Shown: positions 8,282 through 16,790 of the stretch, piece after piece
Layout: each line of letters starts with the position of its first letter
Position numbering within the stretch: position 1 is the first letter of the stretch
Origin: Marinobacter pelagius
GTDB lineage: Bacteria; Pseudomonadota; Gammaproteobacteria; Pseudomonadales; Oleiphilaceae
NCBI RefSeq assembly: GCF_003315345.1
Contig: NZ_QNRO01000028.1
Span: 1 to 41,919, forward strand
Direction: 5' to 3'
DNA: 41,919 nucleotides
Notes under the pieces: model-generated
Databases searched by the model: none
Told to the model about the DNA's origin: nothing
What the model saw: the letters and a program-made list of their open reading frames with translations, nothing else
Position numbers and translations under genes: made by a program

Positions 8282-8289
8282 TTACGTAA
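8282..8289. promoter_or_regulatory. Short palindrome in the divergent promoter region
   Basis: TTACGTAA is a perfect 8-base palindrome inside the 88-base region between the renalase-like gene and the desaturase operon. It could be part of a regulator site controlling both directions, but no regulator gene adjoins it and a short palindrome can occur by chance. Confidence 0.2.
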
Positions 8290-8357
8290 AACCCCTCGAG
8301 CGTTGAGCGATGCTTCGCCGACTTGGTTTCACACTGAAGTAGAAGGGCAATCAGGGT

Positions 8358-9314
8358 ATGACCCGAGTGCAACACTGGTTTATAAACATTCTGAGGTGGT
8401 TCGACTCTGACGCGGGTTCGGATCACATCGACACGAGCTCCCGCTCCTTCAATTTCATCCGGGTAGTGCCATTCATTTTGCTGCATCTGGTATGCCTGCT
8501 GGCATTCTACACCGGGGCGAGTGCGTTCGCCGTCGGCTTTGCCGTGGCCTTTTTCCTGATCCGAATGTTCTCCATCACGGGGTTCTATCACCGGTATTTC
8601 GCTCACAAGACCTTCAAGACCAGCCGTCCGGCACAGTTCATTTTCGGTTTGCTGGGCGCCAGTGCCGCCCAGCGTGGCCCGCTCTGGTGGGCAGCCCACC
8701 ACCGCCATCATCACCAGCACTCCGACCGTGAAGAGGATCTCCATTCCCCCCATCATGGCGGCTTCTGGTGGTCACACGTGGGCTGGTTCACCTGCGATGC
8801 CGGCTTTGCCATGGACGAACGGCGCGTGCGGGACTGGATGAAGTACCCGGAGTTGCGCTTCATCAACCGTTTCGACTCACTGGTACCAGCTGCTGCTGCG
8901 GTGGGTATCTATGGTCTCGGTGAGGCTCTTGCCGCCTTCGCGCCTTCCCTGGGCACCAATGGTCTGCAACTTCTGGTGTGGGGCTTCTTTATCTCCACGG
9001 TGATGTTGTTCCACGCCACCGTCTCGATCAACTCCCTGTCCCACGTCTGGGGCAAGCGCCGCTTCGATACCAATGACGACAGCCGCAACAATTTCTGGCT
9101 GGCCCTGATCACCCTGGGTGAAGGCTGGCACAACAATCACCACCGCTGGCCCCAGTCCGTCCGCCAGGGCTTCCGCTGGTACGAAATCGACATCACCTGG
9201 TACGGGCTTTGGTTGCTGTCCCGCCTGGGCATCATCTGGGATCTGAACCCCATACCGAAGCACATTCAGGAGGAAACCCGCAAGCTCGATGCGATGAGGA
9301 GGAAGCAGTCATGA
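8358..9314 (+). CDS. Membrane fatty acid desaturase (acyl-CoA delta-9 type)
   Basis: A 318-residue di-iron membrane desaturase. All three histidine boxes are present: HRYFAH (His78-His83), HHRHHHQH (114-121) and HNNHH (258-262). Hydrophobic stretches at about 33-75, 93-105 and 175-225 would span the membrane. It should place a cis double bond in an acyl chain, using oxygen and an electron donor not encoded here. It is the first gene of an eight-gene operon with overlapping reading frames, so its product probably provides the unsaturated chain on which the following methyltransferase and oxidoreductases act. The start ATG has CAGGG upstream; its stop overlaps the next start by four bases. Confidence 0.9.
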   Translation: MTRVQHWFINILRWFDSDAGSDHIDTSSRSFNFIRVVPFILLHLVCLLAFYTGASAFAVGFAVAFFLIRMFSITGFYHRYFAHKTFKTSRPAQFIFGLLGASAAQRGPLWWAAHHRHHHQHSDREEDLHSPHHGGFWWSHVGWFTCDAGFAMDERRVRDWMKYPELRFINRFDSLVPAAAAVGIYGLGEALAAFAPSLGTNGLQLLVWGFFISTVMLFHATVSINSLSHVWGKRRFDTNDDSRNNFWLALITLGEGWHNNHHRWPQSVRQGFRWYEIDITWYGLWLLSRLGIIWDLNPIPKHIQEETRKLDAMRRKQS

Positions 9315-9778
9315 GCACAGCCTCAGCAATTGAAGTAGGCACCAAGAATTCGGCCGTTCCGGCGACGATCGAACACTTCAAGGCACTGTTCAACGAGCTG
9401 GACAAGGGAAACCTGAACAAACTCCAGGCAGTCTACAGCGAGGACATCCGGTTCCAGGATCCTTTCGGTCAGGTTACCGGGCTGGATGAGCTGACCCACT
9501 ATTTTGCGGGTGCCTACAAGAATGTCATTTCGTGCCGGTTCGAGTTTGAACCTGCCGTCGCCAACGGCGCCTCGGTCGCCCTGCCCTGGGTCATGAAACT
9601 GCGCCACAAGCGGATTCGTGGCGGTCGCGAAATTGCCGTGGATGGCATCAGCCACCTGGAGATCGAAGATGGCCGGGTCAGCTTTCACCGGGACTATTTT
9701 GATGCCGGCCAACTGCTTTACGAGAACCTCCCGGCTCTCGGGCGGTTGGTCCGCTGGATAAAAGGGCAAGCGGGATGA
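9311..9778 (+). CDS. SnoaL-like / NTF2-fold protein
   Basis: A 155-residue NTF2-like protein. The pattern ATIEHFKALFNELDKGNL, then YSEDIRFQDPFGQVTGLDEL, and a final ISHLEIEDGRVSFHRDYFDA is that of SnoaL/nuclear transport factor 2-like cones. These folds act as small isomerases, hydrolases or binding proteins; none can be assigned here. Start ATG 9311 overlaps the desaturase stop (ATGA), with GGAGG upstream in AGGAGGAAGC. The same NTF2-SDR-amine oxidase-DUF1365-CFA order is seen, from memory, in Vibrio, Shewanella and Pseudomonas clusters, often beside rpoE-chrR type regulators, which are absent from this window. Confidence 0.8.
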   Translation: MSTASAIEVGTKNSAVPATIEHFKALFNELDKGNLNKLQAVYSEDIRFQDPFGQVTGLDELTHYFAGAYKNVISCRFEFEPAVANGASVALPWVMKLRHKRIRGGREIAVDGISHLEIEDGRVSFHRDYFDAGQLLYENLPALGRLVRWIKGQAG

Positions 9779-10575
9779 GTACACGATTGCAGGGACCGTC
9801 CAACATCTGGATCACGGGCGCAAGCTCGGGGATTGGCGAAGCGCTGACCCGATCGCTGGCCCGTGGCGGGCATCATCTGATGATCACCGGGCGCCGTGCC
9901 GAAGCGCTGGAAAAACTGCGTGAACTGGCACCCGAGCGGATTACGCCAGCCGTGGCCGACACCACCAGCAAGGAGGACCTGGCCAAAATCGCCCCTGACC
10001 TGGATTCAGACCAGCCTCTGGATATGGCGATCCTCAACGCCGGCACCTGCGAGTACCTGGAGGTCGACCAATACAGCAGCGACGTGATCGAAGCGAACAT
10101 CGTGACCAATGTGCTTGGCACCGCCCGTTCGCTGGACATTGCCCTGCCCGCGCTGCGCCGCACCCGGGCGATGGGCCGGCCAGCCACTCTGGTCATCGTC
10201 AGTTCCTCCGCCTGGTGGTTTCCCTTTGGCCGGGCGGAAGGCTACGGTGCCTCCAAGGCCGCGCTGAGCTATTTTGCCCACTCGCTGCGGGCCGACCTGG
10301 CCGCCGAGGGCATTGACGTTGTGGTGGTATCGCCGGGCTTCGTGAAAACACCGCTCACCGACCGCAACGATTTCCCCATGCCCTTCCGGGTTTCCGCCGA
10401 GGACGCGGCCGAGCGTATCGTCAGTGGGCTGGCCAAGGGCAAGAACGAGATTGCCTTTCCCAAACGCTTTACCTGGACGCTCAAGATCCTGGGCTCACTG
10501 CCCGGGGCTCTGGTTGACCGTATGGCCGCCAACATGGCGCGCAAGAGTTCTGATCAACAGGAAAAAACCGAATGA
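9775..10575 (+). CDS. Short-chain dehydrogenase/reductase
   Basis: A 266-residue classical SDR. The cofactor motif is TGASSGIG (residues 14-21), followed by LNAG (86-89), a serine in VSSSAWW (about 143) and the catalytic YGASK (Tyr156, Lys160). An Arg-Arg pair after the first strand (GRRAEAL) favours NADP(H). It should oxidise or reduce an alcohol or carbonyl on an acyl or lipid-derived substrate, judged from its operon, but this is inference. It overlaps both neighbours by four bases (ATGA), implying translational coupling. Confidence 0.9.
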   Translation: MSTRLQGPSNIWITGASSGIGEALTRSLARGGHHLMITGRRAEALEKLRELAPERITPAVADTTSKEDLAKIAPDLDSDQPLDMAILNAGTCEYLEVDQYSSDVIEANIVTNVLGTARSLDIALPALRRTRAMGRPATLVIVSSSAWWFPFGRAEGYGASKAALSYFAHSLRADLAAEGIDVVVVSPGFVKTPLTDRNDFPMPFRVSAEDAAERIVSGLAKGKNEIAFPKRFTWTLKILGSLPGALVDRMAANMARKSSDQQEKTE

Positions 10576-11837
10576 CCAACGAACGTCAGCGTATTGCTGT
10601 CATTGGGGCCGGCGTCTCCGGCCTCACCGCGGCCTGGAAGCTTGCGGAGAAACACGATGTTCAGCTGTTTGAAGCCGGCGATTATGCCGGTGGCCACACC
10701 AACACCGAGCAGGTGGAATCAGACGGCCGCACCTGGCCGGTCAATACCGGCTTCATCGTCTACAACGACTGGACCTACCCGAACTTCATCAAACTGATGG
10801 ACCGCCTGGGTGTGGCCTCCGAAGTCAGCGACATGAGTTTCAGCGTGGATTGCCCGTCCTCCGGGCTGCAGTACAACGGCACCAGCCTCAACACCCTGTT
10901 TGCCCAGCGCAAAAACCTGCTGAACCTGCCGTTCCTGCGCATGATCCGGGAGATCCTGAGGTTCAACCGGGAGACTCGCCAGGATCTTTCTGAAGGCAAC
11001 ATCAGCGACGCTGAAACGCTTGGGGAATATCTGAACCGCAATGGCTACTCGCGCTATTTCCGCAACTACTACATCGTGCCCATGGGCGCGGCGATCTGGT
11101 CGGCGCCGGAAATTGTCCTGGAACAGTTCCCGATCCGGTTTTTCCTGCAGTTCTTCAACAACCACGGCATGCTGTCGGTGGACGACCGGCCCACCTGGCG
11201 GGTGATCAGCGGCGGCTCCGCCGAGTATGTGAAGAAAATGATGGAGCGGATCGCCGACCGCACCCACCTGAACTGCCCGGTCAGTGCCGTGCGCCGGCAT
11301 GAGAACGGTGTGGCCGTCGAAGTGAACGGCGAGAGCCACGAATTCGATCAGGTCATCCTGGCGTGCCACAGTGACCAGGCGCTGGCCATGCTGGCCGATC
11401 CGACCGATCAGGAGCGGGATGTCCTGGGCGCCATCGCCTACCAGAACAACGACGTGGTGCTGCATACCGACAGCCGACTGCTGCCTTCCAACCGTCGGGC
11501 CTGGGCGGCGTGGAACTATTTCATCCCGCAGCACAGCACCCAGCCGGTGTCGGTCACCTACAACATGAACATCCTGCAGAACTTCCACGACGCCCGGGAG
11601 ACTTTCTGCGTGACGCTCAACCGCAGCCAGGACATTGATCCCGACAAGGTCATCAAGCGCTTTGAATACGCCCACCCGGTTTTTACCCTGGAGGCAGTCG
11701 CCGCACAGCAGCGCTACCATGAGATCAGCAATCGCAACCGCACCCATTTCTGCGGGGCCTACTGGTTCAACGGCTTCCACGAGGACGGCGTGCGCAGTGC
11801 GGTTCGGGTACTGAGTGATTTCGGGATGGAGATCTGA
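10572..11837 (+). CDS. FAD-dependent amine oxidase-fold protein (COG2907), UfaD-like
   Basis: A 421-residue flavoprotein beginning RIAVIGAGVSGLTAAWKL (GxGxxG at 12-17), then FEAGDYAGGHTNT, the FAD-binding pattern of the amine oxidase/phytoene desaturase superfamily. The C-terminal THFCGAYWFNGFHEDGVRSA contacts FAD again. In Rhodobacter sphaeroides a flavin amine oxidase-like protein next to a CFA-like methyltransferase (UfaD and UfaM, from memory) makes methylated unsaturated and furan fatty acids, so desaturation of a methylated acyl chain is a reasonable guess. It is followed two bases later by the DUF1365 gene. Confidence 0.85.
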   Translation: MTNERQRIAVIGAGVSGLTAAWKLAEKHDVQLFEAGDYAGGHTNTEQVESDGRTWPVNTGFIVYNDWTYPNFIKLMDRLGVASEVSDMSFSVDCPSSGLQYNGTSLNTLFAQRKNLLNLPFLRMIREILRFNRETRQDLSEGNISDAETLGEYLNRNGYSRYFRNYYIVPMGAAIWSAPEIVLEQFPIRFFLQFFNNHGMLSVDDRPTWRVISGGSAEYVKKMMERIADRTHLNCPVSAVRRHENGVAVEVNGESHEFDQVILACHSDQALAMLADPTDQERDVLGAIAYQNNDVVLHTDSRLLPSNRRAWAAWNYFIPQHSTQPVSVTYNMNILQNFHDARETFCVTLNRSQDIDPDKVIKRFEYAHPVFTLEAVAAQQRYHEISNRNRTHFCGAYWFNGFHEDGVRSAVRVLSDFGMEI

Positions 11838-11839
11838 GC

Positions 11840-12724
11840 ATGGTCAGCCAGTGGCTTGAAGGGTCCGTCCGCCATCGCCGAATGCAGCCGATCGGCCATG
11901 GGTTCGAGTATGGCACCGGGATGCTGGCGCTTGATGTGGACGAATGGGACAGGATCACCGGCATCAGCCGGTTCTTCTCCCTGGAACGCTTCAACTGGAT
12001 GTCCCTGCGCCGTGACGATTATTTCCGGCCGGAAGTCCGCAACCTGTCCGCCGCCCTTCGCGATTATGTGAAGGATGCGACCGACTGGTACCCCGACGGG
12101 ACGGTGGAACTGATCACCCACCCCCGTTACTTCGGCTACGTGTTCAATCCGGTCAGCTTCTACTTTTGCTACGAGCATGGAGAAGATCCCGCCGAGGGCG
12201 CGGTGCCCCGCGTGATCGTGGCCCAGATCACCAACACGCCCTGGCACGAACGGCACGTTTACTGCCTGGAGACCACGGGGGCAAAAGCCAACAGCGCGGG
12301 CTGGCGAACCGAGCGCTTCGGCTTCTCCAAGCGTTTCCATGTGTCGCCGTTCAATGGGATGGAACAGGAATACCAGTGGACCTTCAGTTTCCGCGGCCCG
12401 GAGCTGCGGATACACATGAACGTGTTCCAGGAACAGCACAAGCATTTTGACGCCACTCTGGTGGTCCAGCGTACCCCCCTCACTCGTAAAGAATTGCACA
12501 GAAGCCTGCGCCGTTTTCCGGTCGAGGCGATCAAGGTGGTCGCAGGCATCTACTGGAACGCCCTGCGCCTGAAGCTGAAAGGCGCCCCGTTCTACAGCCA
12601 TCCGGACAAACTGTCCGGGGACGATCCGGCCTATCGCCGGGGAACCGAAGATGCCGGACTGGATGTGACCACCGGCAATGACGTAAACACCACTGGTGGA
12701 AGGGTAAGCTCATGGAGAACCTGA
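11840..12724 (+). CDS. DUF1365 family protein
   Basis: A 294-residue DUF1365 protein: SVRHRRMQPIGHGFEYGTGM at the start, the signature YFGYVFNPVSFYFCYEHGED in the middle, then NTPWHERHVYCL and KRFHVSPFNGMEQEYQWTF. There is no signal peptide or clear transmembrane helix. The family is almost always found between the flavin amine oxidase and CFA-like genes, as here, and so is thought to share their pathway; its reaction is unknown. The last 13 bases overlap the start of the methyltransferase gene. Confidence 0.9.
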   Translation: MVSQWLEGSVRHRRMQPIGHGFEYGTGMLALDVDEWDRITGISRFFSLERFNWMSLRRDDYFRPEVRNLSAALRDYVKDATDWYPDGTVELITHPRYFGYVFNPVSFYFCYEHGEDPAEGAVPRVIVAQITNTPWHERHVYCLETTGAKANSAGWRTERFGFSKRFHVSPFNGMEQEYQWTFSFRGPELRIHMNVFQEQHKHFDATLVVQRTPLTRKELHRSLRRFPVEAIKVVAGIYWNALRLKLKGAPFYSHPDKLSGDDPAYRRGTEDAGLDVTTGNDVNTTGGRVSSWRT

Positions 12725-13989
12725 ATACATCCGTCGATACACGCGAACATGCCGACTCCGGCCGCCTGCCATTGATGAGTCGCGTCGCCCGGCAACTGGT
12801 GCTTCAACAGCTCAAGGTCCTCCAGCACGGCGTATTGACCATCAGGGAGGCGGGTGCCGAAACCCTCGTCTTTGGCGACGGCGATACCCTTTACGCTCCG
12901 GCCGAACTGGTCATTCACGACCACAGCACCTGGCGGGATCTGCTGACCGGCGGTGGTGTGGGTGCCGCTGAGGCTTACGTGGCCGGCGACTGGTCCACCC
13001 CGGATCTGGTGTCGCTGCTGCGCTTCTTCACCCGCAATGTCGACCGGATGAACGAATTCGAGGACCGGTTCAGCTGGGTCACCAAGCCGGCCCTTAAAGG
13101 CCTGCACTGGCTCAACCGCAACACCAAAGAAGGCTCCCGGAAGAACATCAGTGCCCACTACGACCTGGGCAACGACCTGTTCGAAACCTTCCTGGACCCC
13201 ACCATGATGTACTCCTCGGCCATCTATCCCCGCGAGGATGCCACCCTGGAAGAAGCGGCGGTCCACAAGCTCGACACCATCTGCCGGAAACTGGATCTCG
13301 GCCCGGATGACCGCGTGATCGAGATCGGCACCGGTTGGGGCGGCTTTGCCATCCATGCCGCCAAGCATTTCGGCTGCCACGTCACCACCACGACCATCTC
13401 CCGGGAACAGCTGGAGCTGGCCAAGGCCCGGGTCAAGGCCGAGGGACTGGAAGACCGCATTACCCTGCTGTTTGACGATTACCGGGATCTCGAGGGCCAG
13501 TTCGACAAGCTGGTCTCCATTGAAATGATCGAGGCAGTCGGCCCGCAATTCCTGGACAGCTATTTCCAGCAGATCAATGCCCTGCTCAAACCCGATGGCC
13601 TGGCCCTGGTGCAGGCCATCAACATGCCCGAGCAACGGTACGCGCGCGCCCTGAAGAACGTGGATTTCATCCAGCGCTTTATCTTCCCGGGCAGCTTCAT
13701 TCCCTCGTTCGGTGCCATCCTGGAATCGGTTCGCAACGGCTCGAACCTGGTCCTGACCCATTCGGAAGACATCGGCTTCCATTACGCCCGCACCCTGCGT
13801 GACTGGTGCGAGCGTTTCATGACCAGGAAAGAAACTCTCGATCAGATGGGCTACGACCAGGCGTTCCGCCGCTTGTGGCATTTCTACTTCGCCTACTGCG
13901 AGGCCGGATTCAGCGAGCGGGCCATCGGCGTGTCCCAGCTGGTGTTTGCCAAGCCCGGCAACAAGCGTGCGAACATCCTGAGCGTATGA
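12712..13989 (+). CDS. Cyclopropane-fatty-acid-synthase-like SAM methyltransferase
   Basis: A 425-residue CFA-synthase-family enzyme with an N-terminal lipid-binding-type domain (about 25-120) and a C-terminal class I methyltransferase. SAM motif I is VIEIGTGWGGFA (202-213); ISAHYDLGNDLF (146-157) and FIFPGSFIPS (323-332) are family hallmarks. Compared with E. coli Cfa, the bicarbonate/active-site positions differ: Cys139 becomes Ser169, His266 becomes Gln301 and Tyr317 becomes Cys366, while Glu239 is kept (Glu274). It may therefore methylate an unsaturated acyl chain without closing a cyclopropane ring. Often annotated cfa, but I leave the symbol blank for that reason. Operon member, overlapped on both sides. 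Confidence 0.85.
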   Translation: MENLNTSVDTREHADSGRLPLMSRVARQLVLQQLKVLQHGVLTIREAGAETLVFGDGDTLYAPAELVIHDHSTWRDLLTGGGVGAAEAYVAGDWSTPDLVSLLRFFTRNVDRMNEFEDRFSWVTKPALKGLHWLNRNTKEGSRKNISAHYDLGNDLFETFLDPTMMYSSAIYPREDATLEEAAVHKLDTICRKLDLGPDDRVIEIGTGWGGFAIHAAKHFGCHVTTTTISREQLELAKARVKAEGLEDRITLLFDDYRDLEGQFDKLVSIEMIEAVGPQFLDSYFQQINALLKPDGLALVQAINMPEQRYARALKNVDFIQRFIFPGSFIPSFGAILESVRNGSNLVLTHSEDIGFHYARTLRDWCERFMTRKETLDQMGYDQAFRRLWHFYFAYCEAGFSERAIGVSQLVFAKPGNKRANILSV

Positions 13990-14507
13990 TTGCCTCGGAG
14001 ACTTCCCGGAATATTCTGAACTTTGTCCTGTTCCAGGCGGGCTGGCTTCTTTGTGTGCTGTACCCGAACCGGCTGACGGTTCTGGTCATAGGCGTGTTCC
14101 TGATCTTGCACTTCGTGCTGGTCAGCCAGAGGCGGTTCAGTGAACTGCAGTTCATCGGCTTCGGTACCGTGGTGGGCGCAGCCCTGGATACGCTCTGGTT
14201 CCAGACCGGTGTACTCTATTCGGAGACCGCCGAGCTGCTGATCGTGCCCCCGTGGCTGGTGGCGATCTGGGCCATTTTCATGACCACCCTGTGTCATTCC
14301 CTGGACTGGATCGGCCGGAATCGCTGGTTGCCCTTTGTGCTGGCGCCCATCGCCGGCCCCTTTGCCTACTGGTCTGCCAGCAAGCTCGGTGCTGTGACCC
14401 TGCCCGACCAGACTCTGTCACTGCTGGCACTCGCGGTGGGCTGGCTGGTGGTGTTCCCGCTGCTGCTGTTCATTCGCAAATACCTTTATCCGGAGCTCGC
14501 ACAATGA
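13986..14507 (+). CDS. DUF2878 family membrane protein
   Basis: A 173-residue polytopic inner-membrane protein with about five hydrophobic segments: roughly residues 10-45, 56-70, 84-103, 112-133 and 145-165. WAIFMTTLCHSLDWIGRN and the FAYWSASKLGAV region are DUF2878 hallmarks. Family members accompany the amine oxidase/DUF1365/CFA cluster in many gammaproteobacteria; function unknown. I chose ATG 13986, which overlaps the methyltransferase stop; a longer reading upstream would lie wholly inside the methyltransferase gene. Confidence 0.85.
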   Translation: MIASETSRNILNFVLFQAGWLLCVLYPNRLTVLVIGVFLILHFVLVSQRRFSELQFIGFGTVVGAALDTLWFQTGVLYSETAELLIVPPWLVAIWAIFMTTLCHSLDWIGRNRWLPFVLAPIAGPFAYWSASKLGAVTLPDQTLSLLALAVGWLVVFPLLLFIRKYLYPELAQ

Positions 14508-15247
14508 AGCGGATGCGTAGACCTGCCCTGGCCCTGTTGCTGTTGGCTGCCACCGGAGCCTGTTACGGAAAGATCTTTCAGTTCTCCGGTGAGGCCCGGG
14601 CGGAAAATGGGAAAGTGCTCTATACCGAGCATCATCAGGTTGAAGGCGAATGTACCGAGGGCCAGTTCCGCCCCCTGAATCACCAGGTGGAATATCGCGA
14701 GCAGGACCAGAGTGAGGGCTTTGCGGACAAGGTCCTCCGGTATCAGCGTTCTCCCCTCCAGCCGGAAGTGGTTTTCAACCAGCCCCGCTTTGATGAATCG
14801 CTCCGGATCAGCTACCCGGGTGAAGGCATCATAGAGGTTGACTGGGTAACACCCTCAGGCGAAACCCAGGCCTTCAATGTGCCGATTGAGGGGCGTGCTG
14901 TGGTTGATGCCGGGTTTGACAACCTGGTTCGCCAGAATTGGTCCGCCCTACAGGACGGCCGTTCGGTGGAGTTCCGATTCCTGGGCCCGACCCGGGGCGA
15001 ACTCTACGGCTTTGTCCTTGAGCCGAGCGACCATCGGGAAGTGGAAGCACACCTCGAGGTCGCCATTCGCCCCACCAGTATGCTCCTGCGTTTTCTGGTG
15101 GACCCGATACAGCTCGGCTATAACGATCGGGGCGCGCTCACCCATTACCTGGGCCTGACCAATATCCGCAAGAACTCCGATACCAATTACCAGGCCCACA
15201 TCCGCTACGACATCGCCAGTTACCCGGAATGTGAACTGACTCCCTGA
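14504..15247 (+). CDS. Secreted protein of unknown function, last gene of lipid operon
   Basis: A 247-residue protein with a signal peptide: MKRMRRPALALLLLAATGAC, then YGKIFQFSG. The Cys at residue 20 could be a lipobox cysteine (TGAC), so it may be a lipoprotein, but Tyr at +2 and the weak box leave this open. The mature part is rich in beta-type sequence (QVEYREQDQSEG, RISYPGEGIIEVDWV). I do not recognise the family; in related clusters the last gene is often a DUF3833 lipoprotein, to which this shows no clear match. Start ATG 14504 overlaps the DUF2878 stop, placing it firmly in the operon. Confidence 0.75.
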   Translation: MKRMRRPALALLLLAATGACYGKIFQFSGEARAENGKVLYTEHHQVEGECTEGQFRPLNHQVEYREQDQSEGFADKVLRYQRSPLQPEVVFNQPRFDESLRISYPGEGIIEVDWVTPSGETQAFNVPIEGRAVVDAGFDNLVRQNWSALQDGRSVEFRFLGPTRGELYGFVLEPSDHREVEAHLEVAIRPTSMLLRFLVDPIQLGYNDRGALTHYLGLTNIRKNSDTNYQAHIRYDIASYPECELTP

Positions 15248-15328
15248 TCCTGTCTGTGCTGCCAAGGCAGCAACCCCGCACCAGTATGTTAAACTCCGCC
15301 GGAACCTACGCCGGAGAACTATGCAGCC

Positions 15329-16141
15329 ATGATGTTTGTATCCTTCAACGTCAACAGTATTCGCACCCGTCTGCACCAGCTAGAAGCCGTCATCAAAGAC
15401 CTGAACCCGGACGTGATCGGGCTTCAGGAAACCAAGGTGCAGGATGAGAATTTTCCGGTGGAGGAGATTCATAAGCTGGGTTACCGGGTCCATTTCCACG
15501 GCCAGAAGACCCACTACGGCGTTGCCCTGCTCTCAAAAGAAGAGCCCGAGAAGGTGCTCAAGGGTTATCCCTGGGACGGCGAGGACTCCCAGCGCCGGCT
15601 GATCACCGGCCAGTTCACCGTCAACGGCGAAAAGCTGACGGTCATCAACGGTTATTTCCCCCAGGGCGAGAACCGCGACCATCCGGTGAAATTTCCGGCC
15701 AAGGAAAAGTTCTACGCCGACCTGATGCGGTACCTGGATGAGCTGAAAAACGAGGGCGGCCATGTCGTGGTGATGGGCGACATGAACATCTCACCCACCG
15801 ACAGGGATATCGGGATCGGAGCCGACAACGCCAAGCGCTGGTTGCGCACCGGCAAGACCAGCTTCCTGCCCGAGGAGCGGGAATGGCTCAGCCAGGTCGA
15901 ACAGCGCGGCTTTACCGACGTATTCCGACACCTGCACCCGGAAGAGGACAACACCTTCAGCTGGTTTGATTACCGCAGCCGGGGATTCGAACGGGACCCC
16001 AGGCGGGGTCTGCGCATTGACTTGATCATGGCCAGCGACAGCCTGCTGCCCAAGGCCCGAGCGGCCGGGGTTTCCTATGACATTCGCGCCATGGAACGGC
16101 CCTCGGACCACTGTCCGGTCTGGGCCAGTTTCGATCTCTGA
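15329..16141 (+). CDS. xthA: Exodeoxyribonuclease III / AP endonuclease
   Basis: A 270-residue exonuclease III-family enzyme that removes 3' blocks and incises abasic sites in base-excision repair. Visible motifs: FVSFNVNSIR (Asn7), DVIGLQETKV (Glu34), VVMGDMNISPTDRDIG, RIDLIMAS and the terminal SDHCPVW (catalytic His). These are the full set of metal-binding and catalytic residues. The first codons are ATG ATG; either may start. An 81-base gap with a GCTGCC/GGCAGC hairpin (about 15,259-15,272) separates it from the lipid operon. The TetR gene follows 18 bases later and may be co-transcribed. Confidence 0.93.
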   Translation: MMFVSFNVNSIRTRLHQLEAVIKDLNPDVIGLQETKVQDENFPVEEIHKLGYRVHFHGQKTHYGVALLSKEEPEKVLKGYPWDGEDSQRRLITGQFTVNGEKLTVINGYFPQGENRDHPVKFPAKEKFYADLMRYLDELKNEGGHVVVMGDMNISPTDRDIGIGADNAKRWLRTGKTSFLPEEREWLSQVEQRGFTDVFRHLHPEEDNTFSWFDYRSRGFERDPRRGLRIDLIMASDSLLPKARAAGVSYDIRAMERPSDHCPVWASFDL

Positions 16142-16159
16142 GGCGCGGCCGGGCGCGAC

Positions 16160-16789
16160 ATGAAAAAAATCAAAACCCGCGACCGCATCCTCGATACCAG
16201 CCTGGCCCTGTTCAACTGCGTCGGGGAGCCGAATGTGACCACGCTGCTGATCTCCGACGAACTGGAGATCAGCCCGGGCAACCTTTATTACCACTTCAAG
16301 AGCAAGGGCGACATCGTCGAGGAACTGTTCGGACGGTTCGAGGCTGAAATGCTCGACCTGCTGGCGGTTCCGGAAGATGCGGACATCAGCCTCGACCAGA
16401 ACGGCTTCTTCCTGCACCTGATGTTCGAGACGGTGGCGAGGTACCGCTTTCTGTACCAGGACCTGGTCAATGTGCTGTCGCGATACGATCGGCTGCAGGC
16501 GAGATTCAAGCGACTGCTGAAAAAGAAAACCGCCGCCTTCAGGGTTATCTGCGAAAGCTTCCGGCGCCAGGGGATGCTGGAAATTGATGAGGAAGAACTT
16601 GAGTCTTTGTGTGAACAGTTAACACTAACTGCTTGTTACTGGAGCAGTTTTGATACGCTGTCACACCTTGAAGATCGGGAGTCCGTGGACCCGGGTCGCG
16701 GGGTTTACCAGATGATGCACCTGGTTCTTCCCTACCTCGCCCCCGGGGAACAGGACGAAGTCCGGCTGATGAGCCGGGACTATCTCTGA
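16160..16789 (+). CDS. TetR-family regulator, PhaD-like
   Basis: A 209-residue TetR repressor. The N-terminal helix-turn-helix is KTRDRILDTSLALFNCVGEP, then VTTLLISDELEISPGNLYYHFKSKGDI, close in wording to PhaD, the TetR-type regulator of polyhydroxyalkanoate genes in Pseudomonas (remembered comparison). The remaining residues are helical ligand-binding domain. The facing gene, whose stop is one base away, encodes a phasin, which supports a link to PHA granules. The ligand and operator are not determinable here. Confidence 0.8.
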   Translation: MKKIKTRDRILDTSLALFNCVGEPNVTTLLISDELEISPGNLYYHFKSKGDIVEELFGRFEAEMLDLLAVPEDADISLDQNGFFLHLMFETVARYRFLYQDLVNVLSRYDRLQARFKRLLKKKTAAFRVICESFRRQGMLEIDEEELESLCEQLTLTACYWSSFDTLSHLEDRESVDPGRGVYQMMHLVLPYLAPGEQDEVRLMSRDYL

Positions 16790-16790
16790 C

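Noticed and set aside
12631..13881. Minus-strand ORF of 416 codons opposite the CFA-like gene
   Set aside because: Shadow of a well-supported gene, no recognisable domains.
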